DNA of 64,000 nucleotides from Bacillus pseudomycoides (GCF_022811845.1 NZ_CP064266.1:2852001-2916000); one strand, 5' to 3'; positions 1-7,972 are shown, numbered from the stretch's first letter. The notes: generated by a model not told the origin, from the letters alone. Made by a program: numbers and translations.

Positions 1-991
1 ATAAGGCAAAAGCAAGCGCCAAACCAATTCCGATAAAACTATATTGTTTTGCATTTGTATAACGATTTGCTCCAACTTCAAAACCAACTGCAATTGTCAT
101 AGCCATTGCTAAACTTAAAGGTGTCATATATAAAAGTGAAGCAAAGTTCATAGCTGCTTGATGTGCAGCGATTGTTGTCGTACTAAAATTACTCATCATG
201 AGTGTTACAGCGGCGAAAATGCTCGTTTCAAAAAAGATGGCAAATCCGATAGGTACCCCAAGTGTTAATAATTCTTTCCAACTTGAAATGGAAAGTCGGT
301 ATAGGCGCCTGAATATGCCGAAAGATGCAAATGGTTCTTTTGTACGGATAATAATAATCGTAATAAATAAAATGCACCAATATGTTGCGGTAGAAGCAAT
401 TGCTGCACCAACGCCGCCTAGTTTTGGAAAGCCGAAATGCCCAAAAATAAATACGTAGTTTAAAATGACGTTAATAGGTAAGGAAAGTAATGTAATAATC
501 ATTGTTGTACGTGTTTTTCCTAATGCATCAATAAACCCACGTAATACAGTATAGACAAATAAGGGAATGATACCAATTGCAATAATGCTTAAAAATTGGG
601 CAGCAATGTATTCAACCTGTTCCTCTAAATGCATGCCATTTAGAATTGGTGAAACGGCAAAGAAACCGATCAGAATAACAAGTAAACTAACTCCAATTGC
701 TAAATATACGGCTTGTATGACGATATGAGGAACCTGCTCTTTTTGTTTTGAACCAACAAGTTGAGCAATAATAGGGGTAGTAGCCATTAAAATTCCTGTT
801 AATCCAGTACTAACGGGAATCCATATACTTGTTCCAATTGCGACGCCAGCTAAATCAGTAGCACTTGCATGTCCTGACATTGTCGTATCAAAAAAGCTCA
901 TTGCAAATAAAGACATTTGTGTTACAAAAATCGGAAAGAATAGTAATACAAATTGTTTTATTTTTTGTAAGAATGAATGGGTTTCTTTCAT
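1..991 (-). CDS. MATE family multidrug efflux transporter (partial, C-terminus cut by window edge)
   Basis: The frame is open from the first base to an ATG at 991 on the minus strand, preceded by GGAAAGGAG. About 330 residues are present, against roughly 450 for the family, so the C-terminal third is outside the window. The start MKETHSFLQKIKQF and the following segments (FFDTTMSGHASATDLAGVAI, then GGVGAAIASTATYW) are typical of NorM/DinF-like MATE proteins, which export cationic drugs in exchange for Na+ or H+. Nine or so hydrophobic segments can be counted. It stands alone, divergent from uppP. Substrate cannot be inferred. Confidence 0.9.
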   Translation of the reverse strand, partial: MKETHSFLQKIKQFVLLFFPIFVTQMSLFAMSFFDTTMSGHASATDLAGVAIGTSIWIPVSTGLTGILMATTPIIAQLVGSKQKEQVPHIVIQAVYLAIGVSLLVILIGFFAVSPILNGMHLEEQVEYIAAQFLSIIAIGIIPLFVYTVLRGFIDALGKTRTTMIITLLSLPINVILNYVFIFGHFGFPKLGGVGAAIASTATYWCILFITIIIIRTKEPFASFGIFRRLYRLSISSWKELLTLGVPIGFAIFFETSIFAAVTLMMSNFSTTTIAAHQAAMNFASLLYMTPLSLAMAMTIAVGFEVGANRYTNAKQYSFIGIGLALAFAL

Positions 992-1172
992 AAAATCTCC
1001 TTTCCATATAAAAACAAACTCTTATTATCATACAATTTAATCAAAAAATAGAAAAGAAATACGCGTATGTCCTTGCGAAATAGAGGAAAAAAAAGATGCA
1101 CTTTGAAATTGGATAAGGTATTATGATAAGGTGTGAAAAAAGTATATATAAGGTATTAAGGAGGCACTACTC

Positions 1173-1967
1173 GTGGCTGATTGGTTAATTGGTTTAATCA
1201 TGGGAGCTGTTGAAGGATTAACGGAATTTTTACCGGTTTCATCAACAGGACATATGATTTTAACAGGACATTTAATTGGATTTGATGATGATAGAGCAAA
1301 AGTATTTGAAGTTGTCATCCAATTGGGATCGATTTTAGCGGTTGTCGTTGTATTTTGGAAACGTTTATGGTCATTAGTTGGGATTGGCAAGGTAACACAA
1401 GGACCATCTTTAAATTTATTACATATCATTATTGGTATGATTCCAGCAGGAGTACTTGGTGTTTTATTCCATAGTAAAATTAAAGAAGTTTTATTTGGAC
1501 CAGGCCCCGTTGTTATCAGTTTAATCGTTGGTGGTATTTTAATGATTGTTGCTGAGAAATTTTCAAGACCAAGTACAGCGAAAACATTGGACGAGATTAC
1601 GTATAAACAAGCATTCACAATTGGAATGTTCCAATGTTTAGCATTGTGGCCAGGATTTTCACGTTCTGGATCTACAATCAGTGGTGGATTATTAGCTCGT
1701 GTATCTCATACAGCAGCTGCTGAATATACATTTATTTTAGCGGTACCAATGATGGTTGCAGCATCAGGGTTAGATTTAATTAAAAGCTGGGATGTATTAA
1801 GTTCAGCAGATATCACATTATTTGCAACTGGTTTTATTACGGCTTTCCTTGTAGCAATGCTTGCGATTGTTTCATTCTTAAAATTATTAGCTCGTGTAAA
1901 GTTAACACCATTTGCTTATTATCGTTTTATTTTAGCTGCGATGTTCTATTATTTCTTCATTATGTAA
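1173..1967 (+). CDS. uppP: Undecaprenyl-diphosphate phosphatase (BacA/UppP family)
   Basis: A membrane enzyme that dephosphorylates undecaprenyl pyrophosphate to recycle the lipid carrier of peptidoglycan and teichoic acid synthesis; it gives bacitracin tolerance. The start is GTG, chosen because AAGGAGG lies 8 bases upstream. Both family signatures are visible: EGLTEFLPVSSTGH near residue 15 and PGFSRSGSTISGG near residue 160. The length of 264 residues and about eight membrane segments match the family. It is a single-gene unit ending in a strong terminator shared with the convergent thioredoxin-like gene. Species of this group carry several UppP paralogues, so which paralogue this is remains open. 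Confidence 0.95.
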   Translation: MADWLIGLIMGAVEGLTEFLPVSSTGHMILTGHLIGFDDDRAKVFEVVIQLGSILAVVVVFWKRLWSLVGIGKVTQGPSLNLLHIIIGMIPAGVLGVLFHSKIKEVLFGPGPVVISLIVGGILMIVAEKFSRPSTAKTLDEITYKQAFTIGMFQCLALWPGFSRSGSTISGGLLARVSHTAAAEYTFILAVPMMVAASGLDLIKSWDVLSSADITLFATGFITAFLVAMLAIVSFLKLLARVKLTPFAYYRFILAAMFYYFFIM

Positions 1968-1998
1968 TAAAAAAACTGCCATTTGGCAGTTTTTTTAT
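1966..1998. terminator. Bidirectional rho-independent terminator
   Basis: AAAAAACTGCC-ATTT-GGCAGTTTTTT lies between the convergent uppP and thioredoxin-like genes, with runs of T on both strands. Confidence 0.9.
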
Positions 1999-2549
1999 TT
2001 TACTATTTTTTTAATCATATTTTCCATCACATGTTCCCAAAGTGAAGTGTCATCAGCTAATGTAGAACGGAAATTAGCATACATGTCTTTCTGTTTTTCT
2101 TCAAATTGTGGATCATCTTTTTCAGGTAATGTAGCACGCATAGAAGTTACTAATTCTTGCACTTTTGGAGCACGTGGTCCCCAAACCGCTTGTTCATTTC
2201 CATCCTTATCAATAAAAATAAAGATTGGAATGGCACGGGCTGTTCCATTTGTTAAATATTGATCCATTAACTCTAAATTTTCATCACGGATGAGTAATTT
2301 CATTTCAATATTGGAAACTTCGCAAATACGTTTCATAACAGGTACGCAAAGAAGAGCGTCTCCGCACCAATCAGCGGATAGTACAATAACACGCCATCCG
2401 TCGTTTTGACGTTCTTCTAAAACAGGAAGCAATTCGTTCGGAATTAAAAAGTTATTATAAATATGTAGTAATTCATACTGGTTCACAGTCATGTTATTTA
2501 CGTATGTATCAAAGGACATACCTTTATCAGCCCATTGTTGTAATGTCAT
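1995..2549 (-). CDS. Thioredoxin family protein
   Basis: A cytoplasmic thioredoxin-fold protein of 184 residues. The ATG at 2549 is chosen because AAGAGGTG sits 6 bases before it; a GTG three codons further upstream overlaps that ribosome binding site. The motif SADWCGDALLC near residue 60 places cysteines in a CxxxxxC arrangement after the usual W, unlike the classical CxxC, and the cis-Pro loop (ARAIPIFIFID) is present. This matches the Thioredoxin_9-type group in Bacillus. Function is probably thiol-disulfide exchange or bacillithiol-related, but no partner is visible nearby. Confidence 0.8.
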   Translation of the reverse strand: MTLQQWADKGMSFDTYVNNMTVNQYELLHIYNNFLIPNELLPVLEERQNDGWRVIVLSADWCGDALLCVPVMKRICEVSNIEMKLLIRDENLELMDQYLTNGTARAIPIFIFIDKDGNEQAVWGPRAPKVQELVTSMRATLPEKDDPQFEEKQKDMYANFRSTLADDTSLWEHVMENMIKKIVK

Positions 2550-2615
2550 ATGTAACACCTCTTTCGTATATTCTGCCTTTATTGTATCAATTTTTATAGA
2601 GAAAAGCTTGTAATC

Positions 2616-3059
2616 TTACTCTTTCTTTTTGTTATCAGTAGACCATAATTTATCCAAGATAAAAAAGAAAAGGACAATAAGTAGTTCAGCTTTATTGGAG
2701 ATCGTTACACTTTCTATCCAATCATCTGCAGTATGAATAACGAGCCAATCAAGCGAGATTTCTATGAGGGAAAGCAGTAAAAAGGATAGCCATTTTGACA
2801 TGTGCGTGAGCAGGGGGGTTAAAAGTACTTTGAAAAATAAAATCAAGAAACTACTAATTCCATCTAGTATAAGGGCTAATAAAAAAAAGAGAAGTAGTGC
2901 AGTTCGTGATGTATATTCTACACCAATGAGACGAAAAACTCCGACATACATAAAGAAAATGAGTGCAAAAGCAATAATTATAAGAAGGGTAATACTACTA
3001 ATAACAATCGTTTTATCTTTTCCACTTAGATCTGAAAACTTTTCTTCGTCTGGATTCAT
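2616..3059 (-). CDS. Small integral membrane protein, possibly YrvL-family regulator
   Basis: A 147-residue protein with a charged N-terminus (about 17 residues) followed by four hydrophobic segments and a lysine-rich tail. The start ATG has GGGGGTATATC upstream. The opening FSDLSGKDK followed by a long hydrophobic segment and the RLIGVEYTSRTALLLF region resemble the YrvL regulatory-protein family as I remember it; this is a weak, memory-based assignment. It reads away from the bcr1 element that lies only 26 bases upstream of its start, so its promoter may lie in or beyond that repeat. Confidence 0.5.
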   Translation of the reverse strand: MNPDEEKFSDLSGKDKTIVISSITLLIIIAFALIFFMYVGVFRLIGVEYTSRTALLLFFLLALILDGISSFLILFFKVLLTPLLTHMSKWLSFLLLSLIEISLDWLVIHTADDWIESVTISNKAELLIVLFFFILDKLWSTDNKKKE

Positions 3060-3084
3060 GATATACCCCCAAAAAGTTCATCTT

Positions 3085-3226
3085 ATAAAGTGAAACTTTA
3101 ATCAGTAGGGGGCTTCATCCCCCACTGATTATTAGCCCTCATCAATCGAGCTTTGCCCCCACCTAACTTCTTTGCTCACGCTGAATTTTGAGGTGGGGGT
3201 CTGACTGCCTGTTAATGCGGGATAAA
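3085..3226 (-). repeat. bcr1-type repeat element
   Basis: About 142 bp flanked by 5-bp direct repeats ATAAA (3085-3089 and 3222-3226). On the minus strand it runs from TTTATCCCGC to TTTCACTTTAT and contains two GC-rich hairpins (CCCCACCTCAAAAT and AGTGGGGGATGAAGCCCCCTACT type). It is the reverse complement of the element at 40183-40339. From established knowledge, bcr1 is a mobile, non-coding B. cereus-group repeat of about 155 bp that targets TTTAT. Confidence 0.85.
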
Positions 3227-3280
3227 AGGAAAAAAATTCATATTTTATTATATCATGAATACTTGATGGGAAGTGAAAAC

Positions 3281-3311
3281 AAAAAAGGTGCGACGAATCG
3301 CACCCTTTTTG
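3281..3311. terminator. Orphan bidirectional terminator-like hairpin
   Basis: Stem GGTGCGA/TCGCACC (3287-3293, 3298-3304) flanked by AAAAAA and CTTTTT, so it could terminate in both directions. No gene ends here: it lies between divergent genes, which makes it unusual. Confidence 0.6.
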
Positions 3312-3346
3312 TGGCTGATGTGAGTTTCAGCATGTTAGAAAAGCAA

Positions 3347-3387
3347 CCCGTATCATTTATTTCCAAATAGATAATAAATGATACGGG
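3347..3387. repeat. Perfect 15-bp inverted repeat
   Basis: CCCGTATCATTTATT (3347-3361) pairs perfectly with AATAAATGATACGGG (3373-3387) around an 11-base loop. No T-run follows, so it is not a canonical terminator. It sits between the orphan terminator hairpin and the marR promoter region and could be an operator or part of a structured RNA. Confidence 0.6.
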
Positions 3388-3562
3388 CTCTAGTGAATAA
3401 CGGAGATTTTTTACTATTGGGTTTTGGGGGTGTATCTATCAAATAAGTGAATACATTATGAGTGATTGTATGGGAAAAAAAGATGACAAAATGTAAAATA
3501 TAAGGTAATATAATTCATAATGTTGTTATTTAACTATATGAAATAAAAGGGAGATGTAAACG

Positions 3563-3982
3563 GTGTCTCATAATCGTGAACAATTAATGGAGGATCTATC
3601 TGCAAATGTTTTTGCTATGTTTCGTTCATTGCGGAATGATATGGGGAAAATTTTTGGAGATTACATACCATGGAATGAATTTCTCGTGCTCCGTATATTA
3701 AATCGTAATGAAAAAGAGATGGTTTCTCGCGTAGCAAATGAACTACACGTATCAAACAGTCATATTACAGCTGTTACAGAAAAGCTAATTAATAAAGGTT
3801 TTGTAATGCGTTCACGTTCTACATCTGATCGTCGTGTTGTATATTTGGAAATTACGGAACAAGGAAAAGAGTTAGTTGCAAAAATGGAATTGGCAAAAAA
3901 ACAGTATTTAAAAGAAAGGTTTTCGGCCCTATCTGAAGAAGAAATGCATCTAATGATATCTATTTCGAAAAAACTTATATAG
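3563..3982 (+). CDS. MarR family transcriptional regulator
   Basis: A winged-helix DNA-binding repressor of 139 residues. The GTG start follows AAGGGAG. The core helix-turn-helix (SRVANELHVSNSHITAVTEK, about residues 54-73) and wing (SRSTSDRRVVYLEITEQGKEL, about residues 82-102) are characteristic MarR elements. MarR proteins usually respond to small phenolic ligands or oxidation; there is no cysteine here, so a thiol-based mechanism is unlikely. It stands alone, followed by its own terminator, and has no evident target next door. Confidence 0.9.
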   Translation: MSHNREQLMEDLSANVFAMFRSLRNDMGKIFGDYIPWNEFLVLRILNRNEKEMVSRVANELHVSNSHITAVTEKLINKGFVMRSRSTSDRRVVYLEITEQGKELVAKMELAKKQYLKERFSALSEEEMHLMISISKKLI

Positions 3983-4013
3983 AAAAAAAGCCAGATGAAC
4001 TATGGCTAATCGA

Positions 4014-4044
4014 GAATCCTTCCTTGTTTTAGGGAGGTTTTTTT
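4014..4044 (+). terminator. Terminator after the marR gene
   Basis: CCTTCCTTGTTTTAGGGAGG followed by TTTTTTTA. Confidence 0.75.
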
Positions 4045-4154
4045 ATTCATACTAAAATGAAAAATCGAAATTTGTTACATAGAAGAATGCGATGTGTATG
4101 ATTGGGATAGGAAAGACATACTAACAATGATGGAAGATGAAAGGAGGAGGAAAG

Positions 4155-4310
4155 ATGACGAATCGCAACGGGAGTCAAGGAAGTGGAAATCAAGGTTCAC
4201 CAAAAACAGGGCAGTTTCAACAAGAGTTTAGTTCGGAGCTTATAACTGGTAATGATAATAAGGGAAAAGAATATCGTTCGAACAAAGGAAGTAAGTCAAA
4301 AAAGGAGTGA
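4155..4310 (+). CDS. Small hydrophilic protein of unknown function, 51 residues
   Basis: ATG preceded by AAGGAGGAGGAAAG, a very strong ribosome binding site, and followed directly by a terminator, which together support a real gene. The product is rich in Gly, Ser, Asn, Gln and Lys, without hydrophobic or cysteine residues of note (starts MTNRNGSQGSGNQGSPKTGQ and ends KGSKSKKE). Composition is like small, probably disordered or spore-associated Bacillus proteins, but I do not recognise the family. Confidence 0.7.
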   Translation: MTNRNGSQGSGNQGSPKTGQFQQEFSSELITGNDNKGKEYRSNKGSKSKKE

Positions 4311-4334
4311 ATAGATTCACTCCTTTTTTGTTAG
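4302..4334 (+). terminator. Rho-independent terminator
   Basis: AAAGGAGTGAATAGATTCACTCCTTTTTTG; it overlaps the stop of the 51-residue gene. Confidence 0.9.
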
Positions 4335-4361
4335 GAAATTTGAATTGTATTTTAAGATAAG

Positions 4362-4552
4362 AAAATAGACCATCTTGTTAATACAAGATGGCCATGGAAG
4401 GGGACAATTTATGTCAATTTTAATTAGGGATGGAAAGCTGTTCGAGACACTGGGGAATGTCTCATTATTAGGGAGGAACAGCTTCGATAGATATAATATA
4501 AAAGATAGATGTGACCTCAATGTGAACTTGAAGTGAAAGGTATGGGAATTTT
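4362..4552 (+). repeat. Direct repeat copy 1 (191 bp, carries a 41-residue mini-gene)
   Basis: Nearly identical to 4632-4822 at an exact 270-bp offset. I see only three differences: 4376 T/C, 4509 A/G and 4516 C/T. The unit starts with the hairpin CCATCTTGT-TAAT-ACAAGATGG, then a ribosome binding site and the small reading frame. A second internal stem pairs AAGCTGTTC with GAACAGCTT. Confidence 0.9.
4411..4536 (+). CDS. Small protein of unknown function, 41 residues, duplicate copy 1
   Basis: ATG at 4411 preceded by GGAAGGGG with 7 bases of spacing. The product begins MSILIRDGKLFETLGNVSLL and continues GRNSFDRYNIKDRCDLNVNL. It is mixed in composition, not membrane-spanning, and has one cysteine. 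I do not recognise it. Against copy 2 there is one silent change (AGA/AGG, Arg33) and one substitution (Leu36 to Phe). The strand is chosen for its ribosome binding site; the opposite strand is also open but lacks one. Confidence 0.55.
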   Translation: MSILIRDGKLFETLGNVSLLGRNSFDRYNIKDRCDLNVNLK

Positions 4553-4631
4553 AAAAATTCCCCTCTTTTTAAATAATAGAGGGAAGGTAGAACATAGTTA
4601 GAGATCCCATAGTCTAATGAATAGTGCATAA

Positions 4632-4822
4632 AAAATAGACCATCTCGTTAATACAAGATGGCCATGGAAGGGGACAATTTATGTCAATTTTAATTAGGGA
4701 TGGAAAGCTGTTCGAGACACTGGGGAATGTCTCATTATTAGGGAGGAACAGCTTCGATAGATATAATATAAAAGATAGGTGTGACTTCAATGTGAACTTG
4801 AAGTGAAAGGTATGGGAATTTT
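4632..4822 (+). repeat. Direct repeat copy 2 (191 bp, carries a 41-residue mini-gene)
   Basis: Second copy of the 4362-4552 unit. Its upstream hairpin is weakened by the T-to-C change at 4646 (CCATCTCGT against ACAAGATGG). Confidence 0.9.
4681..4806 (+). CDS. Small protein of unknown function, 41 residues, duplicate copy 2
   Basis: Same start context as copy 1 (GGAAGGGG, 7-base spacing). The product is identical except for Phe at position 36. Retention of the frame, start and ribosome binding site in both copies is consistent with both being translated, although with so few changes this is not strong proof of selection. Confidence 0.55.
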   Translation: MSILIRDGKLFETLGNVSLLGRNSFDRYNIKDRCDFNVNLK

Positions 4823-5030
4823 TCAGTTGAAATCTATGGAAAAAAGGATTATGCTCAACTATATTATAAGAGTATAAAGATTTATCCAAAATAATGAGTT
4901 TGCTCTAAAAGTATGAGGAATTAAAAAAAAGTTAGGTGGAAAATTACTTTCCGAAAGGTTTTGCTCTTGCAAAACGAACGATTAACGTATGGATATCGGA
5001 GTTAGTTACTTTATTAAGGGAGTTAGTGAG

Positions 5031-6374
5031 ATGGAAGCAACAATAAAAAAAGGATTGTACAATCGTTTAATCCGACTAAATCCGCCTCAAATTTTAGCAA
5101 TGGGCTTTTTTTGTTTAATTATTGTCGGGGGAATGTTATTAAAACTACCGTTTGCGACAAAAGAATCAATTAGTTGGGTAGACGCATTTTTCACAGCAAC
5201 ATCGGCAGCGACGGTAACTGGTTTAGGAGTTGTAGATACCGCAAGTACGTTTACAATGTTTGGTCAAATTGTCATTATGTTGTTAATTCAAACGGGCGGG
5301 CTTGGATTAATGACAATTGCCATTTTAATTGTATGGGTATTAGGAAAGAAAATTGGATTGCGTCACCGATTATTAATTGGAGAAGCATTTAACCAAACGA
5401 ATATTGGTGGTCTTGTAAAGTTAGTGAAACGGGTTTTTATTTTTTCTATTTGTATCGAATTAATAGGGGTTGTTTTTTTATCTATTCGATTTATTCCGGA
5501 ATTTGGTTTTGGAAAGGGACTGTATTATAGTATCTTTCATGTTATTGCAGCTTATAATAATGCTGGCTTTGCCCTTTGGCCTGATAATTTAACACGTTAT
5601 GTAGGAGATCCTATTATTAATATCGGGATTTGTTCTTTAATTATTATAGGTGGTTTAGGGTTTACAGTATTAATTGATATATGGTATAGCCGTAGTTTTC
5701 AGAAACTATCACTTCATTCGAAAATTATGATTGTTGGAACAGTAGCTCTTAATGTTATTGCGATTATTGTAATTTTTCTATTGGAGTATAATAATGCGGA
5801 AACATTAGGACCTTTATCTTTAAATGAAAAACTATGGGCCTCATTCTTCCAAGGAATTACCCCAAGGACTGCAGGATTTAATACGGTTGATTATGGAGGA
5901 ATGGAAGAATCGTCAATATTGTTTACGATGATTTTAATGTTTATAGGTGCAGGAAGTGTTTCAACAGGTGGAGGAATTAAGTTAACGACATTTGTTATTT
6001 TAATTACATCGGTTGTAGCCTTTTTTAGAAAGAAAGAAGACTTTGTTTTATTTCGTCGCACAATTAAAATGTCGACGGTAACGAGAGCATTGGCGATTGC
6101 TGTTGCTAGCCAAAGCCTTATTTTTGTAGCGGTATTTTTGCTGATGCTAACAGATGATTTTAGTTTCATTCAATTGTTATTTGAAACGATTTCTGCATTT
6201 GGTACAGTTGGATTATCGATGGGGATTACAGCGAAGTTATCAGCTATTGGAAAATGTATTATTATGTTTGTTATGTTTTGTGGATTAATTGGTCCGTTAA
6301 CACTTGTGTTTTCTTTAGCGCGACCAGCGAAACAAAAGATTCGATATCCATCAGAAGATGTTTTTACAGGATAA
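5031..6374 (+). CDS. ktrB: KtrB/KtrD-type potassium uptake protein, membrane subunit
   Basis: The ion-conducting dimeric subunit of a Ktr K+ uptake system, which needs a cytoplasmic KtrA/KtrC RCK protein. That partner is not in this window. The start at 5031 is preferred over the ATG at 4989 because AAGGGAG lies 8 bases before it; this gives 447 residues, normal for the family. Four pore-loop repeats are visible with their selectivity glycines: ATVTGLGVVD, AAYNNAGFALWP, PRTAGFNTVD and AFGTVGLSMG, plus the gating-loop motif SVSTGGGIKL. Whether it is the KtrB or KtrD paralogue cannot be decided from sequence alone. A bidirectional terminator follows. Confidence 0.88.
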   Translation: MEATIKKGLYNRLIRLNPPQILAMGFFCLIIVGGMLLKLPFATKESISWVDAFFTATSAATVTGLGVVDTASTFTMFGQIVIMLLIQTGGLGLMTIAILIVWVLGKKIGLRHRLLIGEAFNQTNIGGLVKLVKRVFIFSICIELIGVVFLSIRFIPEFGFGKGLYYSIFHVIAAYNNAGFALWPDNLTRYVGDPIINIGICSLIIIGGLGFTVLIDIWYSRSFQKLSLHSKIMIVGTVALNVIAIIVIFLLEYNNAETLGPLSLNEKLWASFFQGITPRTAGFNTVDYGGMEESSILFTMILMFIGAGSVSTGGGIKLTTFVILITSVVAFFRKKEDFVLFRRTIKMSTVTRALAIAVASQSLIFVAVFLLMLTDDFSFIQLLFETISAFGTVGLSMGITAKLSAIGKCIIMFVMFCGLIGPLTLVFSLARPAKQKIRYPSEDVFTG

Positions 6375-6408
6375 GGTATCTCGCAAAGTGCGAGATACCT
6401 TTTTTTCT
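6374..6408. terminator. Bidirectional terminator between ktrB and the convergent membrane gene
   Basis: GGTATCTCGCAAAGTGCGAGATACC followed by TTTTTTTC. Confidence 0.9.
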
Positions 6409-6753
6409 TTAAAAGAGTGAGAATAATAAGCCAATAATCGCCATGCGGAATAAGAGCGCGACAAGTGCAGCAATACCACCTACAATAGCAGCAATACTAC
6501 CAGTTACAGTAGCGCCGCGATTATAAGCGTAAATGCCAAGTAAAACAGAAACAAGCCCAAAAAGTGTAGGGAATGTAAAGAGAGATAATACAGCAAGAGC
6601 AAGTGCAATAAAACCAGCAGTTGAGCCTGCTGTTTTTGATTTTACTTCGTCTTTATCGTTATAGTTAATACGCTGAGGAGCAACCTCTGCTGCATACTCT
6701 TCTTTATAATCTCCTTCTTCAGTTCTATGTCGTTCATCAAATTTATCAGTCAA
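6409..6753 (-). CDS. Small two- to three-span membrane protein of unknown function
   Basis: The start is taken as TTG at 6753 because AAAGGAG lies 7 bases before it; a longer frame upstream has no ribosome binding site. The 114-residue product has an acidic, hydrophilic N-terminal half (about 45 residues, begins with TDKFDERHRTEEGDYKEEY) and a glycine- and alanine-rich hydrophobic C-terminal half with FGLVSVLLGIYAYNRGA and SIAAIVGGIAALVALLF. The arrangement resembles DUF4190-like membrane proteins of Bacillus, but this is only a resemblance. Confidence 0.7.
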   Translation of the reverse strand: MTDKFDERHRTEEGDYKEEYAAEVAPQRINYNDKDEVKSKTAGSTAGFIALALAVLSLFTFPTLFGLVSVLLGIYAYNRGATVTGSIAAIVGGIAALVALLFRMAIIGLLFSLF

Positions 6754-7005
6754 AATAATGTCTCCTTTCATAACAAGGTTCATTAGTAGTATGTATATCT
6801 TTTTCTTTTTTATCCAGTAAGAAATAGATTGTTTTGCCATTGTTTGATTAGGATGAATAGGAGGGGATTTATCCTGGTTTTATATTATAGGTTGAAGAAA
6901 GTTCATAATAGATCGTTGTTTTTTTATGAATTGTAAAACTTGGTATGAGTTCCTCTATTTTGGAAAGTATAAAAAAGAATTAAGAGGAAAAAGGTGGTTT
7001 AACTG

Positions 7006-7407
7006 ATGGAACATCCAATTGAAAACTTAATGAAAACTGCAATGACAAATTTAAAAGAGATGGTTGATGTGAATACAATTGTCGGAAGCCCTGTTTCAAC
7101 AGCGGATGGAAAAGTTGTTTTAACTGTCTCAAAGGTTGCTTTTGGGTTTGGTGCAGGAGGAAGTGACTTTAAAGGAGAAACGTCTGTAGGAAAAAATTTG
7201 TCAGGACAAGGACAACAAAAAGAGATGAAACAAGGGCATCCGTTTGGAGGTGGAAGTGGTGCAGGAGTTTCAATCGATCCAGTTGCGTTTTTAGTAGTAG
7301 GATCTGGTGGTGTGCAAGTGTTACATTTACATAGTGGTACACACTTGATTGAAAAGGCACTAAATACAGTTCCTAGTACTGTAGATAAGTTTGTAAACGG
7401 TCGTTAA
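7006..7407 (+). CDS. gerW: Sporulation protein GerW (YtfJ)
   Basis: A 133-residue protein of the YtfJ/GerW family; in B. subtilis it is made in the forespore and needed for lysozyme-triggered and normal spore germination. Recognised by the N-terminus HPIENLMKTAMTNLKEMVDV, the central VSKVAFGFGAGGSDF, the glycine-rich linker GGGSGAGVSIDP and the hydrophobic AFLVV. The start ATG follows AAAGGTGG. It is alone here rather than in an operon. Confidence 0.93.
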   Translation: MEHPIENLMKTAMTNLKEMVDVNTIVGSPVSTADGKVVLTVSKVAFGFGAGGSDFKGETSVGKNLSGQGQQKEMKQGHPFGGGSGAGVSIDPVAFLVVGSGGVQVLHLHSGTHLIEKALNTVPSTVDKFVNGR

Positions 7408-7524
7408 AAAGTGAACTTGCATTTTTTAGGAATTATGATATATTAGGAAAAGTGTGCTTAGAACTAATGAATATAACTGAAATGTAAATATATATAGGAT
7501 TTGTGAAATAAGGGAGAGGTAGTT

Positions 7525-7614
7525 ATGATTAACATCAAGAATTTTACGGTCGGCTTATGTATGTTAGTAAGTGGATTTGTTGTGTATGTAGTAAAAGAAA
7601 AGGCTCCATTCTAA
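7525..7614 (+). CDS. Single-span membrane peptide of 29 residues
   Basis: ATG with AGGGAGAGG upstream and a strong terminator immediately after its stop. The product MINIKNFTVGLCMLVSGFVV continues with YVVKEKAPF: one hydrophobic segment flanked by lysines. No family recognised. The signals on both sides are what make it credible. Confidence 0.6.
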   Translation: MINIKNFTVGLCMLVSGFVVYVVKEKAPF

Positions 7615-7648
7615 AACAGACAGATTCGATGTCTGTTTTTATTTTGTT
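7613..7648 (+). terminator. Terminator after the 29-residue peptide gene
   Basis: AAACAGACAGATTCGATGTCTGTTT followed by TTATTTTG. Confidence 0.88.
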
Positions 7649-7746
7649 AAAATAAGTATTGACTAATTTATTTTTAAATGTTAAGATTTAATTTCGTGTC
7701 TCAGTTACAGCTAGTATATATTGGATATTTCTTATAAATGCAACAT

Positions 7747-7972
7747 GAAAAGTTTGCGAAAGATCGGGTAATTTTACCAACAACTTTTGTGAATAAACCC
7801 AAAAAATTGTATTTGTAAGCTTATACACATACTAGTGTATCAAGGAACGGTCAGAGGAACCGTGTTGATGAGAGAGAGGTAGGGCTTTCATCCAGTATAT
7901 GTTACTTTCCCGTTAGGTGAATATAAAAAAAGAAGTCTCCTTTTCATTCATAAGGAGGCTTCTCTTTTTGGA
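7747..7972 (+). ncRNA. Candidate structured RNA ending in a terminator
   Basis: A non-coding stretch able to form several nested stems: AAAAGTT/AACTTTT enclosing GGTAA/TTACC (7747-7788); an outer pair of CATACT with AGTATATG enclosing ATCAA...ACGGT/ACCGT...TTGAT; and a stem ATGAGAG/CTTTCAT. It ends in the strong hairpin AAGTCTCCTT/AAGGAGGCTT followed by CTCTTTTTGG. There is no gene downstream on this strand, so it would be a stand-alone RNA or a 3' region. I do not match it to a known RNA class. Strand is inferred from the terminator, which could also serve the convergent ykuS-like gene. Confidence 0.35.

Noticed and set aside
1121..1618. 165-codon minus-strand frame opposite uppP
   Set aside because: Shadow of a well-supported gene on the other strand; no ribosome binding site.
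3188..3370. 60-codon frame across the bcr1 end and two hairpins
   Set aside because: It overlaps the repeat and both inverted repeats and has no ribosome binding site.
4317..4889. Minus-strand frames of 67 and 91 codons over the duplicated unit
   Set aside because: No ribosome binding site; they are opposite-strand images of the plus-strand mini-genes, which do have one.
4340..4988. A c-di-AMP (ydaO) riboswitch upstream of ktrB
   Set aside because: Expected because Ktr genes often have one, but none of the conserved core sequences of that class is present; the region is explained by the direct repeats.
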